Below are positions 1-6,782 of a stretch of 7,905 nucleotides of DNA, one piece after another. Under the pieces are notes generated by a model. The model was not told the DNA's origin. It searched no databases and saw only the letters and a program-made list of their open reading frames with translations. Made by a program: the position numbers and the translations under genes. How positions within the stretch are numbered: the stretch's first letter is position 1; each line of letters opens with the position of its first letter. This stretch comes from CAYYDH01 sp964470615 (GTDB lineage: Bacteria; Patescibacteriota; Minisyncoccia; Minisyncoccales; GWA2-38-27): assembly GCA_964470615.1 (NCBI GenBank), contig CAYYDH010000027.1, positions 1 to 7,905 of the forward strand, read 5' to 3'.

Positions 1-969
1 TCTTTCCAAAACCGAGCTTATCGTCTCCCCTTTTTTCACGTCTTCTTTTGTCTGTAAGATAACGTTCCGGTAGACGACGTTACCCATCACCTCACTAGTA
101 ATCTCTAAAGCCTGAACAATTGGCAAACCACCTGAAATCAAAGTGGAGAGATTGAGGGCGAAACGGGCTAGGTAAAGTTTCTTCAAGAATCCTCCGATTC
201 CCGGAACCTTCAAGGTTATTCTATCAACCACCTCTTTTCCTTTGGGCGTTTTGTAATATCTATAAAAGAGATAACCTAAACCAATAAGAACTAACAAAAC
301 CATCCAGCCCTTTGCCCTTAGGAAATCAGTTGAGGATATAACGAGTCTGGTAATCCAGGGCAATTGCGCTCCGGTTTCTGTCAAAACCGAGGTCAGCTGA
401 GGAATAACATAAGTGACTATTATTGTTACAACAACAGCTGCTACGAATATAACAAAAATAGGATAGGTGAGCGCTCCTCTTATCTTAGAACGGAAAAGAT
501 GGTCTTTTTCCAAATAGTCAGCTAGATAAAGGAAAACATCTGTAAGCTTACCAGAGGCCTCTCCTGACTTAACCATGCTGGTATAAAAAGGAGAAAAAAG
601 CTTGGGGAACAAACTAAGGGCCTTTGAAAGAGGGGTCCCTCCCTCAACTTCTTCTGAAAGCTTTAATATCTTTTCTTTCAGCTCAACATTCTTTGTCTGC
701 TTAGCTAACGTTTGGAAGATTTCAATCAGCGGCACTTTTGATTTGAACATTATTGCCAATTGGCGAGACAAAAACACAATGTCTTTCTTGGAAATATGCT
801 GGAGGAATCTTATCCTTCTGGCATAGATCGGAGGGGAAAACTCCTCTAAGGCAGTGACAAAAAGACCGTAGTTCTTAAGAACTTCAGCTGCTGCCTCTTT
901 ACCTGATGCCTCAACCACTCCAGATTGGATTTCTCCTGTTTTGGTTCTGGCTTGATAATTGAATTTCAT
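1..969 (-). CDS. pilC: Type IV pilus inner-membrane platform protein PilC (3' end beyond window)
   Basis: This gene encodes the polytopic platform protein (PilC/GspF family) on which the motor ATPases act to add or remove pilins. From the ATG at 967-969 the frame is open for 323 codons to the window edge; full family members are about 400 residues, so the C-terminal part is missing. The N-terminal segment (residues 3-40, starting FNYQARTKTGE) is the typical lead-in. The first T2SF domain spans about 66-190, with the GEASGKL signature at 136-142 and a hydrophobic helix at about 168-190. A second membrane helix lies at about 222-238. The second T2SF repeat begins near 268 (SGGLPIVQALE at 279-289). 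It starts 6 bases after the pilT stop, so it is almost certainly co-transcribed. No real Shine-Dalgarno is seen; only a GGGG about 10 bases upstream. The family call is secure. Confidence 0.95.
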   Translation of the reverse strand, partial: MKFNYQARTKTGEIQSGVVEASGKEAAAEVLKNYGLFVTALEEFSPPIYARRIRFLQHISKKDIVFLSRQLAIMFKSKVPLIEIFQTLAKQTKNVELKEKILKLSEEVEGGTPLSKALSLFPKLFSPFYTSMVKSGEASGKLTDVFLYLADYLEKDHLFRSKIRGALTYPIFVIFVAAVVVTIIVTYVIPQLTSVLTETGAQLPWITRLVISSTDFLRAKGWMVLLVLIGLGYLFYRYYKTPKGKEVVDRITLKVPGIGGFLKKLYLARFALNLSTLISGGLPIVQALEITSEVMGNVVYRNVILQTKEDVKKGETISSVLER

Positions 970-975
970 ATATTA

Positions 976-2052
976 TTAGCCCCGCGTCAGAGCACGCAGT
1001 TCGCTTGGGCTTAAAGAGTAATTCATGGCAACTTCCAAATCAACTTCTTTGGCTCTTACCAGGTTTGCCAAATATCTGTTTAAAGAAATCATTCCTATTT
1101 CAGCTGAAGTCTCAATAATCAGGGGAATTTCATGAACCTTGTTTTCCCTGATAAGGTTAGCAACAGCTGGCGTGTTTATCATTATTTCGCAGGCCGGGAT
1201 CAAACCGCCCTTAATTCGCGGGACCAGACGTTGGGAAACTATACCGATAAGCGAACCGGAAAGCTGCGCCCGAATCTGGCCTTGCTGGGCAGCCGGAAAA
1301 GAATCAACGATTCGGTGGATGCTCTGGGAGGCGGAGTTAGTGTGCAGTGTCGCAAAAACTAAGTGCCCAGTTTCAGCTGCTGTAATGGCTGTGGAAATAG
1401 TCTCTGGGTCTCTCATCTCTCCTACCATAATCACGTCTGGGTCCTGCCTAAAGGTTGATTTTAAGGCCCTAGCAAAGCTTAGAGTATCGCGATATACTTC
1501 TCTTTGATCAATAATTGACCTGTCGTCTTCGAAAACATACTCAATCGGATCCTCAATGGTAATAACATGTTCGGCTCTCGTGTGATTTATTTCATCTATC
1601 ATGGCAGCCAAAGTAGTAGATTTCCCTTGGCCAGACGGCCCGGTTACCAAAAGAAAACCCTGGGGGTATCTTAAAAACTCATGAAGAATAGGCGGAGCAT
1701 TTAGCTCTTCAATAGTCGATATCTTATTAGGGATCAATCTTAAGGCGCTGGAAACATCTCCTCTTTGAAGACAAACATTCACTCTGAACCTGGCCCGACT
1801 CTCAAAGTTATAGGAAAAATCCACTTCTTTTTCTTCTAGGAACTTCTGCTTAATTTCATCTGTCATCAATTCAAAAGCCAGGCCTTGAGCTTCTTGGGAA
1901 GAAGCAGTCTTCATTTTAGTTAAAGGAATCAACCGGCCGGCGATTCTCAAGACCGGCGGATGTCCTACGGAAATATGAAGGTCGGAAGCCTTTTCAGTAA
2001 AAGTTATTTCCAAAAGATCCTTTATTTTTGACGCATAGTTTGAATTAGGCAT
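976..2052 (-). CDS. pilT: Type IV pilus retraction ATPase PilT
   Basis: This is a hexameric cytoplasmic ATPase that powers pilus disassembly and retraction. Its 358 residues fit PilT (about 340-370) rather than the longer PilB. Visible motifs, in order, are the N-terminal DLHIS segment (24-28), Walker A GPSGQGKST (138-146), the Asp box around ITIEDPIEYVFEDD (164-177), Walker B DPDVIMVGEMRD (204-215) and the His box TGHLVFATLHTNSA (228-241). The C-terminal ANLIRENKVHEI (298-309) matches the retraction-specific AIRNLIRE signature, and there is no CxxC zinc region, both favouring PilT over PilB. The Walker A is slightly unusual (Ser-Gly-Gln-Gly in place of Thr-Gly-Ser-Gly) but keeps the catalytic GKST. 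It lies 23 bases after the receiver gene and 6 before pilC. No Shine-Dalgarno precedes the ATG. Retraction would be needed for twitching or DNA uptake. Confidence 0.96.
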   Translation of the reverse strand: MPNSNYASKIKDLLEITFTEKASDLHISVGHPPVLRIAGRLIPLTKMKTASSQEAQGLAFELMTDEIKQKFLEEKEVDFSYNFESRARFRVNVCLQRGDVSSALRLIPNKISTIEELNAPPILHEFLRYPQGFLLVTGPSGQGKSTTLAAMIDEINHTRAEHVITIEDPIEYVFEDDRSIIDQREVYRDTLSFARALKSTFRQDPDVIMVGEMRDPETISTAITAAETGHLVFATLHTNSASQSIHRIVDSFPAAQQGQIRAQLSGSLIGIVSQRLVPRIKGGLIPACEIMINTPAVANLIRENKVHEIPLIIETSAEIGMISLNRYLANLVRAKEVDLEVAMNYSLSPSELRALTRG

Positions 2053-2075
2053 AAGTATTTTTAAGTTTATTGTGG

Positions 2076-2444
2076 TTACTCCAAGATTTTCTTAACCTCA
2101 GCAGCTACTTCGCTAGGCGTGTGGTGAGCCTTGATTATATATTTGGAAGCGCCCAGCTTCATTCCTTTCTCCACCTCTTCTTTCTGGCCCAAGTTGGAAA
2201 GAATAATTACCTCTAACTCCTTCAACTCATCGTCTTTCTTGATTTTCCTAAGAATCTCCCAACCATCAATATTAGGCAAAACAATATCCAAAAGCACTAC
2301 GTCGGGCTTTTCTTCCTTAACCTTTCTCATTGCTTCATCTCCGTCAAAAGCAGTAAGGACCTCATACCCAACCTCGTTAAGCTTGGTTTTATAGATATCA
2401 ACTAAAAATGGGTCGTCTTCTATCAATAATATTTTTTTAGCCAT
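2076..2444 (-). CDS. Stand-alone CheY-like response regulator receiver
   Basis: This is a single receiver domain of 122 residues with no output domain. The acidic pocket is E9-D10-D11 (LLIEDDP), the predicted phospho-acceptor is D53 (LLDIVLPNIDGWE), the switch Ser is S83 (ILSN) and the conserved Lys is K105 (YIIKA). All key residues are therefore present and phosphorylation is plausible. It probably works by protein-protein contact, as CheY, PilG and PilH do. The gene sits 12 bases after pilB and 23 before pilT, so it should be made together with the extension and retraction motors. I infer that it modulates pilus extension or retraction. No histidine kinase is in the window, so its phosphodonor is unknown. 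The spacer upstream is pure A/T with no Shine-Dalgarno. The family is certain; the target is not. Confidence 0.93.
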   Translation of the reverse strand: MAKKILLIEDDPFLVDIYKTKLNEVGYEVLTAFDGDEAMRKVKEEKPDVVLLDIVLPNIDGWEILRKIKKDDELKELEVIILSNLGQKEEVEKGMKLGASKYIIKAHHTPSEVAAEVKKILE

Positions 2445-2456
2445 TTTATTATTAAA

Positions 2457-4193
2457 TTATTTTTCTTCTGCCACCCTCAAAACTTCTTCAAAAGAAGTAA
2501 TTCCTTCTAAAACCTTTAATATGCCGTCTTCTTTCATTGTTACCATTCCTTGTTTTTCTGCCTCCTCGGCAATTTCCGCCTCTGACGGTTCTCTTATTAT
2601 CAGTTCTCCCATACGTTCGTTTATGTCCATTATCTCAAATATACCCACTCGGCCCGAATACCCTGCGTTATTGCACCTTTTGCAACCAACCGGTTCAAAG
2701 ATTTCAAAATTAGCTCCCAACTTCAACGTTTGCCTCACTGCCGGCGGAAAACCCTCAATCTCTTTAAGAAGCGCCTTTTTAACCTCTGGTTTTGGCTTTA
2801 CTTTCTTCTTGCAGTAAGGGCAAAGCTTGCGCACCAGCCTTTGAGCAATAGCAATGCTCAGGGTCGGCGGAATCAAGAAAGACCTGATTCCCATGTCAAT
2901 CAGCCTCGGGACAACGCCGAGAGTATTTGAAGTATGCAAAGTAGACAAAACTATGTGACCGGTCAGGGCGGCATGAATTGCCAATGAAGCGGTTTCTTCA
3001 TCGCGAATTTCGCCCACCATAATCACGTCTGGATCCTGCCTTAATATATGGCGAAGACCGGTGGCAAAATCGTAACCGATTTCCGGTTTTACCTGCGACT
3101 GGTTCACCCCTTCTATAAAATATTCTACTGGGTCTTCAAGGGTAATTACATTGGATTCCTCTTTGTTCAAAAGACCCAAGACAGCATAAAGAGTGGTGGT
3201 TTTACCGGAACCAGTGGGCCCGGTAACTAAAATCATTCCATAAGGCTTTTCTATTGCTTTTTCTATAACTGACAAATTCCGACCGTTGATTCCCAATTCT
3301 TTGAAATCAATTTTTCTTTGGCCAGAGTCTAAAATTCTAATCGCTACTTTTTCTCCTAGGGTGGTCGGGAAGGTAGAAACACGGAAGTCAACACTTCTTT
3401 CTTCAAAGCGAGTAGAAAAGCGACCGTCTTGTGGGACGCGAGTCTCATCTATTTTGAGATTAGACAAGATTTTAATTCTAGCAACAATTGCCGGAAGATA
3501 ATCTTTGGTCGGCAGAAAAAGACTGGAATGCAGAATTCCGTCTAATCTGAACCTCACCCTGACTTTATCCCTGGTCGGCTCAATATGAATGTCGGAAGCA
3601 TTACCGTCAACGGCATGGCGCAAAATAACGGCTACTACTTTAGAAATAGGCGCTTCTTCAACAATGCGCTCTAAGTCTTCTCCTCTAGACCTAGAGGTGC
3701 CTTTTCCTCCTTCGTCTTCTTTTATCTCGGTTTCCAGTTCCTCCAGCGCTCTTTCAACTTCTTGCTTCAAGCTTCGGTACTTCTTCAGCAAGTCTTCAAA
3801 GTTGGAGGCTGTTATCAAAAAAACCTGATAAGCAAACTTGCTTTGGCGCGACAAAAATTCTAATGCTTCCCTGGCTTTCAGGTCCTCAGGATACACCATT
3901 CCGATATCCAAATGATCATCCTGCCTGTCTATTGGTATTATCTTATAGTACTTTGCTGATTCTTCGGGAATTGTTTCCAAAAGCTTCAAAGAAACTTCGT
4001 CGGGCGAAACCGTTTTCAAAGGAATTTTGAGGGTTTCACTTTTCAGGCCAAATAAAAAATCTTCTGGAACTATTTTTTTCTCCAGAATAACGTCTTCTTC
4101 TTTCAGGCCCGAGCTTTTAATCTCGTACTCCAAAGCAACGGCTCGGGTTTTTTCCAATATTCCTTTTTCAACTAATTGCTGAATCAGACTCAT
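2457..4193 (-). CDS. pilB: Type IV pilus extension ATPase PilB
   Basis: This cytoplasmic hexameric ATPase drives pilin polymerisation. At 578 residues it has the usual PilB/GspE length. An MshEN/T2SSE-N-type region occupies about 1-140, followed by a charged, probably helical and then flexible linker (about 140-175, Gly/Ser/Arg/Glu-rich). The catalytic part carries Walker A GPTGSGKTT (325-333), the Asp box ITLEDPVEYFIEG (350-362), Walker B DPDVIMVGEIRD (387-398) and the His box TGHIVLSTLHTSN (411-423). A tetra-cysteine zinc site is formed by CPYC (458-461) and CKRC (504-507), which separates PilB/GspE from PilT. It begins 5 bases after the PilP-like gene and ends 12 before the receiver. No Shine-Dalgarno is visible before the ATG. 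All catalytic residues appear intact. Confidence 0.97.
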   Translation of the reverse strand: MSLIQQLVEKGILEKTRAVALEYEIKSSGLKEEDVILEKKIVPEDFLFGLKSETLKIPLKTVSPDEVSLKLLETIPEESAKYYKIIPIDRQDDHLDIGMVYPEDLKAREALEFLSRQSKFAYQVFLITASNFEDLLKKYRSLKQEVERALEELETEIKEDEGGKGTSRSRGEDLERIVEEAPISKVVAVILRHAVDGNASDIHIEPTRDKVRVRFRLDGILHSSLFLPTKDYLPAIVARIKILSNLKIDETRVPQDGRFSTRFEERSVDFRVSTFPTTLGEKVAIRILDSGQRKIDFKELGINGRNLSVIEKAIEKPYGMILVTGPTGSGKTTTLYAVLGLLNKEESNVITLEDPVEYFIEGVNQSQVKPEIGYDFATGLRHILRQDPDVIMVGEIRDEETASLAIHAALTGHIVLSTLHTSNTLGVVPRLIDMGIRSFLIPPTLSIAIAQRLVRKLCPYCKKKVKPKPEVKKALLKEIEGFPPAVRQTLKLGANFEIFEPVGCKRCNNAGYSGRVGIFEIMDINERMGELIIREPSEAEIAEEAEKQGMVTMKEDGILKVLEGITSFEEVLRVAEEK

Positions 4194-4198
4194 AGTTG

Positions 4199-4474
4199 TT
4201 AGAGGGGAGAAAAGGGATTTGTCCGGCCTGGCTGACCTATCAACGGCAGAATTTCTTCAAACGGAAGCAGTTCTTTGAAAAACTGCGTATCAAATATGTT
4301 AAAGTTGATAACCACTTCTTTTGGCGGAGCTGGCGGTGGAGTCTGAGGAGAAGTGAATCTGTCTTTACCAGAAAACCCATACCACCATACAAAGAAAGTG
4401 GCTACGACCACCACTGCAAAAACCATGATTAAATATTTCTGTTTTTTTTGTTGTTTAAGGAAGGTAATCGCCAT
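4199..4474 (-). CDS. Small bitopic membrane protein, PilP-like (tentative)
   Basis: The product is 91 residues with a basic N-terminus (KQQKKQK, 7-13), one transmembrane helix at about 14-33, a proline-rich stretch (43-51, TPPPAPPKE) and a short extracytoplasmic tail. It occupies the place where pilP follows pilO in classical pilMNOP operons. Its last residues, GRTNPFSP (83-90), resemble the R-[DN]-PF-x-P motif found in PilP and GspC relatives. There is no lipobox cysteine and no room for the beta-domain of proteobacterial PilP, so homology rests on position and one short motif. It may be a linker tying the PilN/PilO platform to other envelope parts. The start is the first ATG of the frame, with a weak GGG 8 bases upstream. 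pilB follows after only 5 bases. Being a real gene is likely; the function is inference. Confidence 0.72.
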   Translation of the reverse strand: MAITFLKQQKKQKYLIMVFAVVVVATFFVWWYGFSGKDRFTSPQTPPPAPPKEVVINFNIFDTQFFKELLPFEEILPLIGQPGRTNPFSPL

Positions 4475-4481
4475 AATTTTT

Positions 4482-4524
4482 CCCGGTTAAATTCTACATC
4501 GCAGAATTTTAACTGGGCTTTTTT
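4482..4524 (+). terminator. Hairpin with T-run in the pilO/PilP-like gap, facing antisense
   Basis: The arms CCCGGTTAAATTCT (4482-4495) and AGAATTTTAACTGGG (4503-4517) pair over about 14 base pairs with one bulged T and one G-T wobble (4485/4514). The loop is seven bases, and a C then six T (4519-4524) follow on the plus strand. This has the form of an intrinsic terminator for plus-strand, antisense transcription. Read on the minus strand, the wobble becomes a C-A mismatch and the hairpin is followed by A residues, so it should not stop the pil transcript. It ends 8 bases before the PilP-like ATG on that strand. Confidence 0.5.
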
Positions 4525-4532
4525 AATATTTC

Positions 4533-5069
4533 TTATTTTACTTTGTAGGAATGGGTTCTTAAAGACAAATCAAAGCTGAAATCATTTCCTCCCTTCAAGG
4601 GCGGCTCAATTTTTATTGACTCTACTTCAATTATACGACTGCTTCTGTAAACAGCCCCCAGAAAGTTCTTGAGGCCGGAGTAAGGACCGACCAAAGAAAC
4701 TGAGATAGGTATTTTTTGAACGCGGTCTGCTGCTGTTGAAGCAGGTGTTACGCCGTCTGAAATCTTCTTTAAAATCAGACCGTTTCCCGGAGCGGTTTTC
4801 ACAAAATAGTCCCACAAAGCAGCAGCTGAATGGTCGGTCGGGATAGCGTTATCAATCTTAGCAATCTCTCCCTTGTATTGGTCCAATTTGGTATTGATAT
4901 CATCCAGTTTTGAATAATACTCTTGCTTTTGCCTCAAATCTATTTTTAAGTTGTCTAGCTGGGTGCTAAGACTCTGGAAATTATCGTACTGCGGCCTTAG
5001 AATAAATATTCCTCCGACGATAACAAGAAGCAAAACGACTATACTTACAATAGGAATTAGGCGGGTCAT
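4533..5069 (-). CDS. pilO: Type IV pilus alignment protein PilO
   Basis: PilO is a bitopic inner-membrane protein that dimerises with PilN in the alignment subcomplex. This one has 178 residues: a transmembrane helix at about 5-24, a predicted coiled coil at about 28-75, and a C-terminal ferredoxin-like domain. The segment KIPISVSLVGPYSGLKNFL (119-137), followed by SSRIIEVESI, is the recognisable PilO core (small beta strand, G-x-Y-x-x-L-x-x-F helix, then R-I strand). Its ATG overlaps the pilN stop by one base (TAATG), a pattern of translational coupling. A 58-base gap with a hairpin separates it from the next gene, the longest spacer inside the operon. Sequence similarity in this family is low, so the call rests on fold pattern and position between pilN and pilB. 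Confidence 0.9.
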   Translation of the reverse strand: MTRLIPIVSIVVLLLVIVGGIFILRPQYDNFQSLSTQLDNLKIDLRQKQEYYSKLDDINTKLDQYKGEIAKIDNAIPTDHSAAALWDYFVKTAPGNGLILKKISDGVTPASTAADRVQKIPISVSLVGPYSGLKNFLGAVYRSSRIIEVESIKIEPPLKGGNDFSFDLSLRTHSYKVK

Positions 5070-5593
5070 TATTTAACAATCTGGGGATCAAAAACGAGCT
5101 GAAGAGAAAACTCTATCTCTCCATTCTCGCTCAAAGAAAGCCCAGACAAAGTTATATTTTTCAAAATTGTCTCTTTTTTCAAAATCAGCATCTGCTGGCC
5201 AAGCGCTATAAAGCTGGCTGCTTGCCCTTCAACAGCTACTGATGTTTTTGCTGAATCAAAAGCAAAGCTCGTAAACCTAACCCGCGGATGAGTCTTTTGC
5301 TCCAAGAACAATAAGATGTTAAGCGGTTTTTGGTGGCTCACGACTAAGCTAGCAAAGTCGCCTATCTTCTTTTCATAAGTCAGAACCTTGTTCTCGACTT
5401 CTCTGTTGGCGATTACCAAGCTATTAATTTCTGCCTGAGTATCGTTAATCCTCTGAGAAGTTTTCTTTGATGTATAATCTAAAAAGAAATATGCCCCTAC
5501 TGCGACCAGCAGCAAACCAATGGCTGACCCTAAAAGAATTTTTGCCCAAAAAGGAATCTTAGGCTTTGGCTTTTGAATTATTTCTATTGCCAT
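5069..5593 (-). CDS. pilN: Type IV pilus alignment protein PilN
   Basis: PilN is the bitopic membrane partner of PilO and normally docks cytoplasmic PilM through a short N-terminal peptide. The 174 residues show a Pro/Lys-rich cytoplasmic tail (1-16), a transmembrane helix at about 17-39, a coiled-coil-like stretch at about 42-80 and a C-terminal alpha/beta domain. The last contains VAVEGQAASFIALGQQM (119-135), the usual strand-helix element of PilN/PilO folds. The N-terminus, MAIEIIQKPKPKIP, does not contain the INLLP-type PilM-binding motif of classical PilN. It follows pilM after 21 A/T-rich bases with no Shine-Dalgarno, and its stop overlaps the pilO start. The call depends strongly on position after pilM, supported by topology. 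Confidence 0.87.
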   Translation of the reverse strand: MAIEIIQKPKPKIPFWAKILLGSAIGLLLVAVGAYFFLDYTSKKTSQRINDTQAEINSLVIANREVENKVLTYEKKIGDFASLVVSHQKPLNILLFLEQKTHPRVRFTSFAFDSAKTSVAVEGQAASFIALGQQMLILKKETILKNITLSGLSLSENGEIEFSLQLVFDPQIVK

Positions 5594-5614
5594 ATTAAAG
5601 TTTTATTAAGTTTA

Positions 5615-6694
5615 TTATTTCTCAAGGCTTTTAAGTGCCAGTCCCACAGCGATAACGTAGGCCGGCCCCTTTTTCTCCAAGTTTTCCTTCAAGGAAGGCG
5701 GACAAGAAATATCTGAAAAAGGATTTACTATCTCAATAGGTTTTTGGAATTCTTTGGCAAAGTAATCTTTTAGCCCGGGCAGTATCGTCAACCCCCCTGC
5801 CAGAATAATCTTTTCTATTTCCTTGCCCTCATTTTTGTAGAAATCACGGAAGGTCTTTTTAATCTCCCCTACCATTGAGTCAACTAAAGGTAACAAAACG
5901 TCTTTCACGGATTTAGAGCTTTGGTCGTTGCCAGCCGTTAGGCCAATCTTCCTTTTCGTCACCTCAGCTTTATTATAATCAATATTTAAGGATTTGGCTA
6001 AAACCTGGGTCAATTCATTCCCTCCCACGTTAAAACTGTAGCTTATCTTCAAGGAGCTGTTCTCTAAAATATTGCAGGTAGTGCTCCTGGCTCCAATGTC
6101 TATTATGCTTATTAATTTCTTCTCATCGCCCTTTTTCAGCGAAGCCCGTACTAAAGCAAAGGTTTCCGGCTCTAATATTTTTACCTTCAAACCTGAAAGC
6201 CGAGCAATTGTCTGATATTGGGTTATAACATCGTTCAAAACAGCCACTACCAGTATTCTAATAGGCGTCTTGGAAATTACTCCTTCGGTAACAACCCAGT
6301 CCAAAGTCACTTCAGAAAGCGGAACAGGAATGTAAGATCTGACTTCGTATTTTATCGCTTCTTCCAGTTCGTCTTTATCCATTGCCGGCAATTCAAAGCT
6401 AGTAAAGAAACTGCAGAAGTCAGGAATAGAAAAAACCGCCTCTTTGGTCTGGATGCCTGCCTCTTGGCAAATCATCTGGATGGCTCTGGCAATATCCTGG
6501 TCAGAAAGAAAAAGCGAGTCTTTCTCAAAAACCCGGAAAGGCTTGTCGTTAAAGATCATTGTTCCTAACTCGCCGTAGTTTTCCAAACGCCTGGTCTTTC
6601 CGTGACGCGAAAGCTCAACAATCTTAATTGCTGAGGTCCCAATATCTATTCCCAGGTTCTTTTTCGGCCTCAATTTAAAAATATTCCACGACAT
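5615..6694 (-). CDS. pilM: Type IV pilus assembly actin-like ATPase PilM
   Basis: PilM is a cytoplasmic FtsA/actin-fold protein that binds ATP and the N-terminus of PilN. It is 359 residues, normal for the family (about 350-370). The phosphate-1 loop is LGIDIGTSAIKIVEL (14-28), phosphate-2 is SIIDIGARSTTCNI (196-209) and the adenosine motif is ILAGGLTILPGL (297-308). The PilM-type 1C region lies around 106-160, including EEAIKYEVRSYIPVP (111-125). The C-terminus ends with AYVIAVGLALKSL, also typical. It is the first gene of the operon. The ATG at 6692-6694 lies only nine bases after a perfect -10 hexamer, so translation probably starts at or within a few bases of the mRNA 5' end. No Shine-Dalgarno is present. 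Confidence 0.96.
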   Translation of the reverse strand: MSWNIFKLRPKKNLGIDIGTSAIKIVELSRHGKTRRLENYGELGTMIFNDKPFRVFEKDSLFLSDQDIARAIQMICQEAGIQTKEAVFSIPDFCSFFTSFELPAMDKDELEEAIKYEVRSYIPVPLSEVTLDWVVTEGVISKTPIRILVVAVLNDVITQYQTIARLSGLKVKILEPETFALVRASLKKGDEKKLISIIDIGARSTTCNILENSSLKISYSFNVGGNELTQVLAKSLNIDYNKAEVTKRKIGLTAGNDQSSKSVKDVLLPLVDSMVGEIKKTFRDFYKNEGKEIEKIILAGGLTILPGLKDYFAKEFQKPIEIVNPFSDISCPPSLKENLEKKGPAYVIAVGLALKSLEK

Positions 6695-6703
6695 ATTAGA
6701 TAA

Positions 6704-6712
6704 ATTATACCA
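6704..6712 (-). promoter_or_regulatory. Extended -10 promoter of the pil operon
   Basis: On the minus strand the sequence reads TGGTATAAT, a perfect TATAAT (6704-6709) with a TG one base upstream (extended -10). At a 17-base spacing the -35 position (6727-6732) reads TTCTTG, a poor match, which fits an extended -10 promoter. Nine bases separate the hexamer from the pilM ATG, so the expected start of transcription is about 6696-6698 and the 5' leader would be only a few bases long. This is the only consensus-quality promoter noticed upstream of the operon. Confidence 0.72.
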
Positions 6713-6767
6713 TATTCAAAAACAAACAAGAACAAGACCTGCTGTGGAAAATCAAAAAGCCAAAGAA

Positions 6768-6776
6768 TGGTAAAGT
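6768..6776 (+). promoter_or_regulatory. Possible extended -10 promoter of comF
   Basis: The sequence TGGTAAAGT gives an extended TG plus a four-of-six match to TATAAT (6771-6776), ending six bases before the comF ATG. No -35 is evident. If real, the comF mRNA would also be leaderless, mirroring the arrangement at pilM. The match is weak and could be chance in A/T-rich DNA. Confidence 0.3.
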
Positions 6777-6782
6777 TAAAGA

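Noticed and set aside
602..826. Plus-strand open frame of 74 codons
   Set aside because: It lies antisense to the well-conserved PilC frame and has no recognisable domain. It is a shadow frame.
1132..1507. Overlapping plus-strand frames of 76 and 122 codons
   Set aside because: They are antisense to the pilT catalytic core, and the protein sequences look like complements of ATPase motifs with no family features.
2445..2475. Possible internal promoter before the receiver gene
   Set aside because: The spacer is A/T-only and gives several TAATTT/TAATAA look-alikes, but none has a -35 or an extended TG. The 12-base gap fits co-transcription with pilB.
3682..3697. Inverted repeat CCTCTAG-AC-CTAGAGG
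   Set aside because: It falls in the pilB linker coding for Ser/Arg residues. The two-base loop is too tight for a simple RNA hairpin, and one 7-base palindrome pair is expected by chance.
4627..4815. Minus-strand frame of 62 codons inside pilO
   Set aside because: It is out of frame with pilO and lacks hydrophobic or domain patterns. PilO itself is supported by topology and core motif.
6218..6568. Plus-strand frame of 116 codons
   Set aside because: It is antisense to the intact PilM frame and has a shadow-like composition with no motif.
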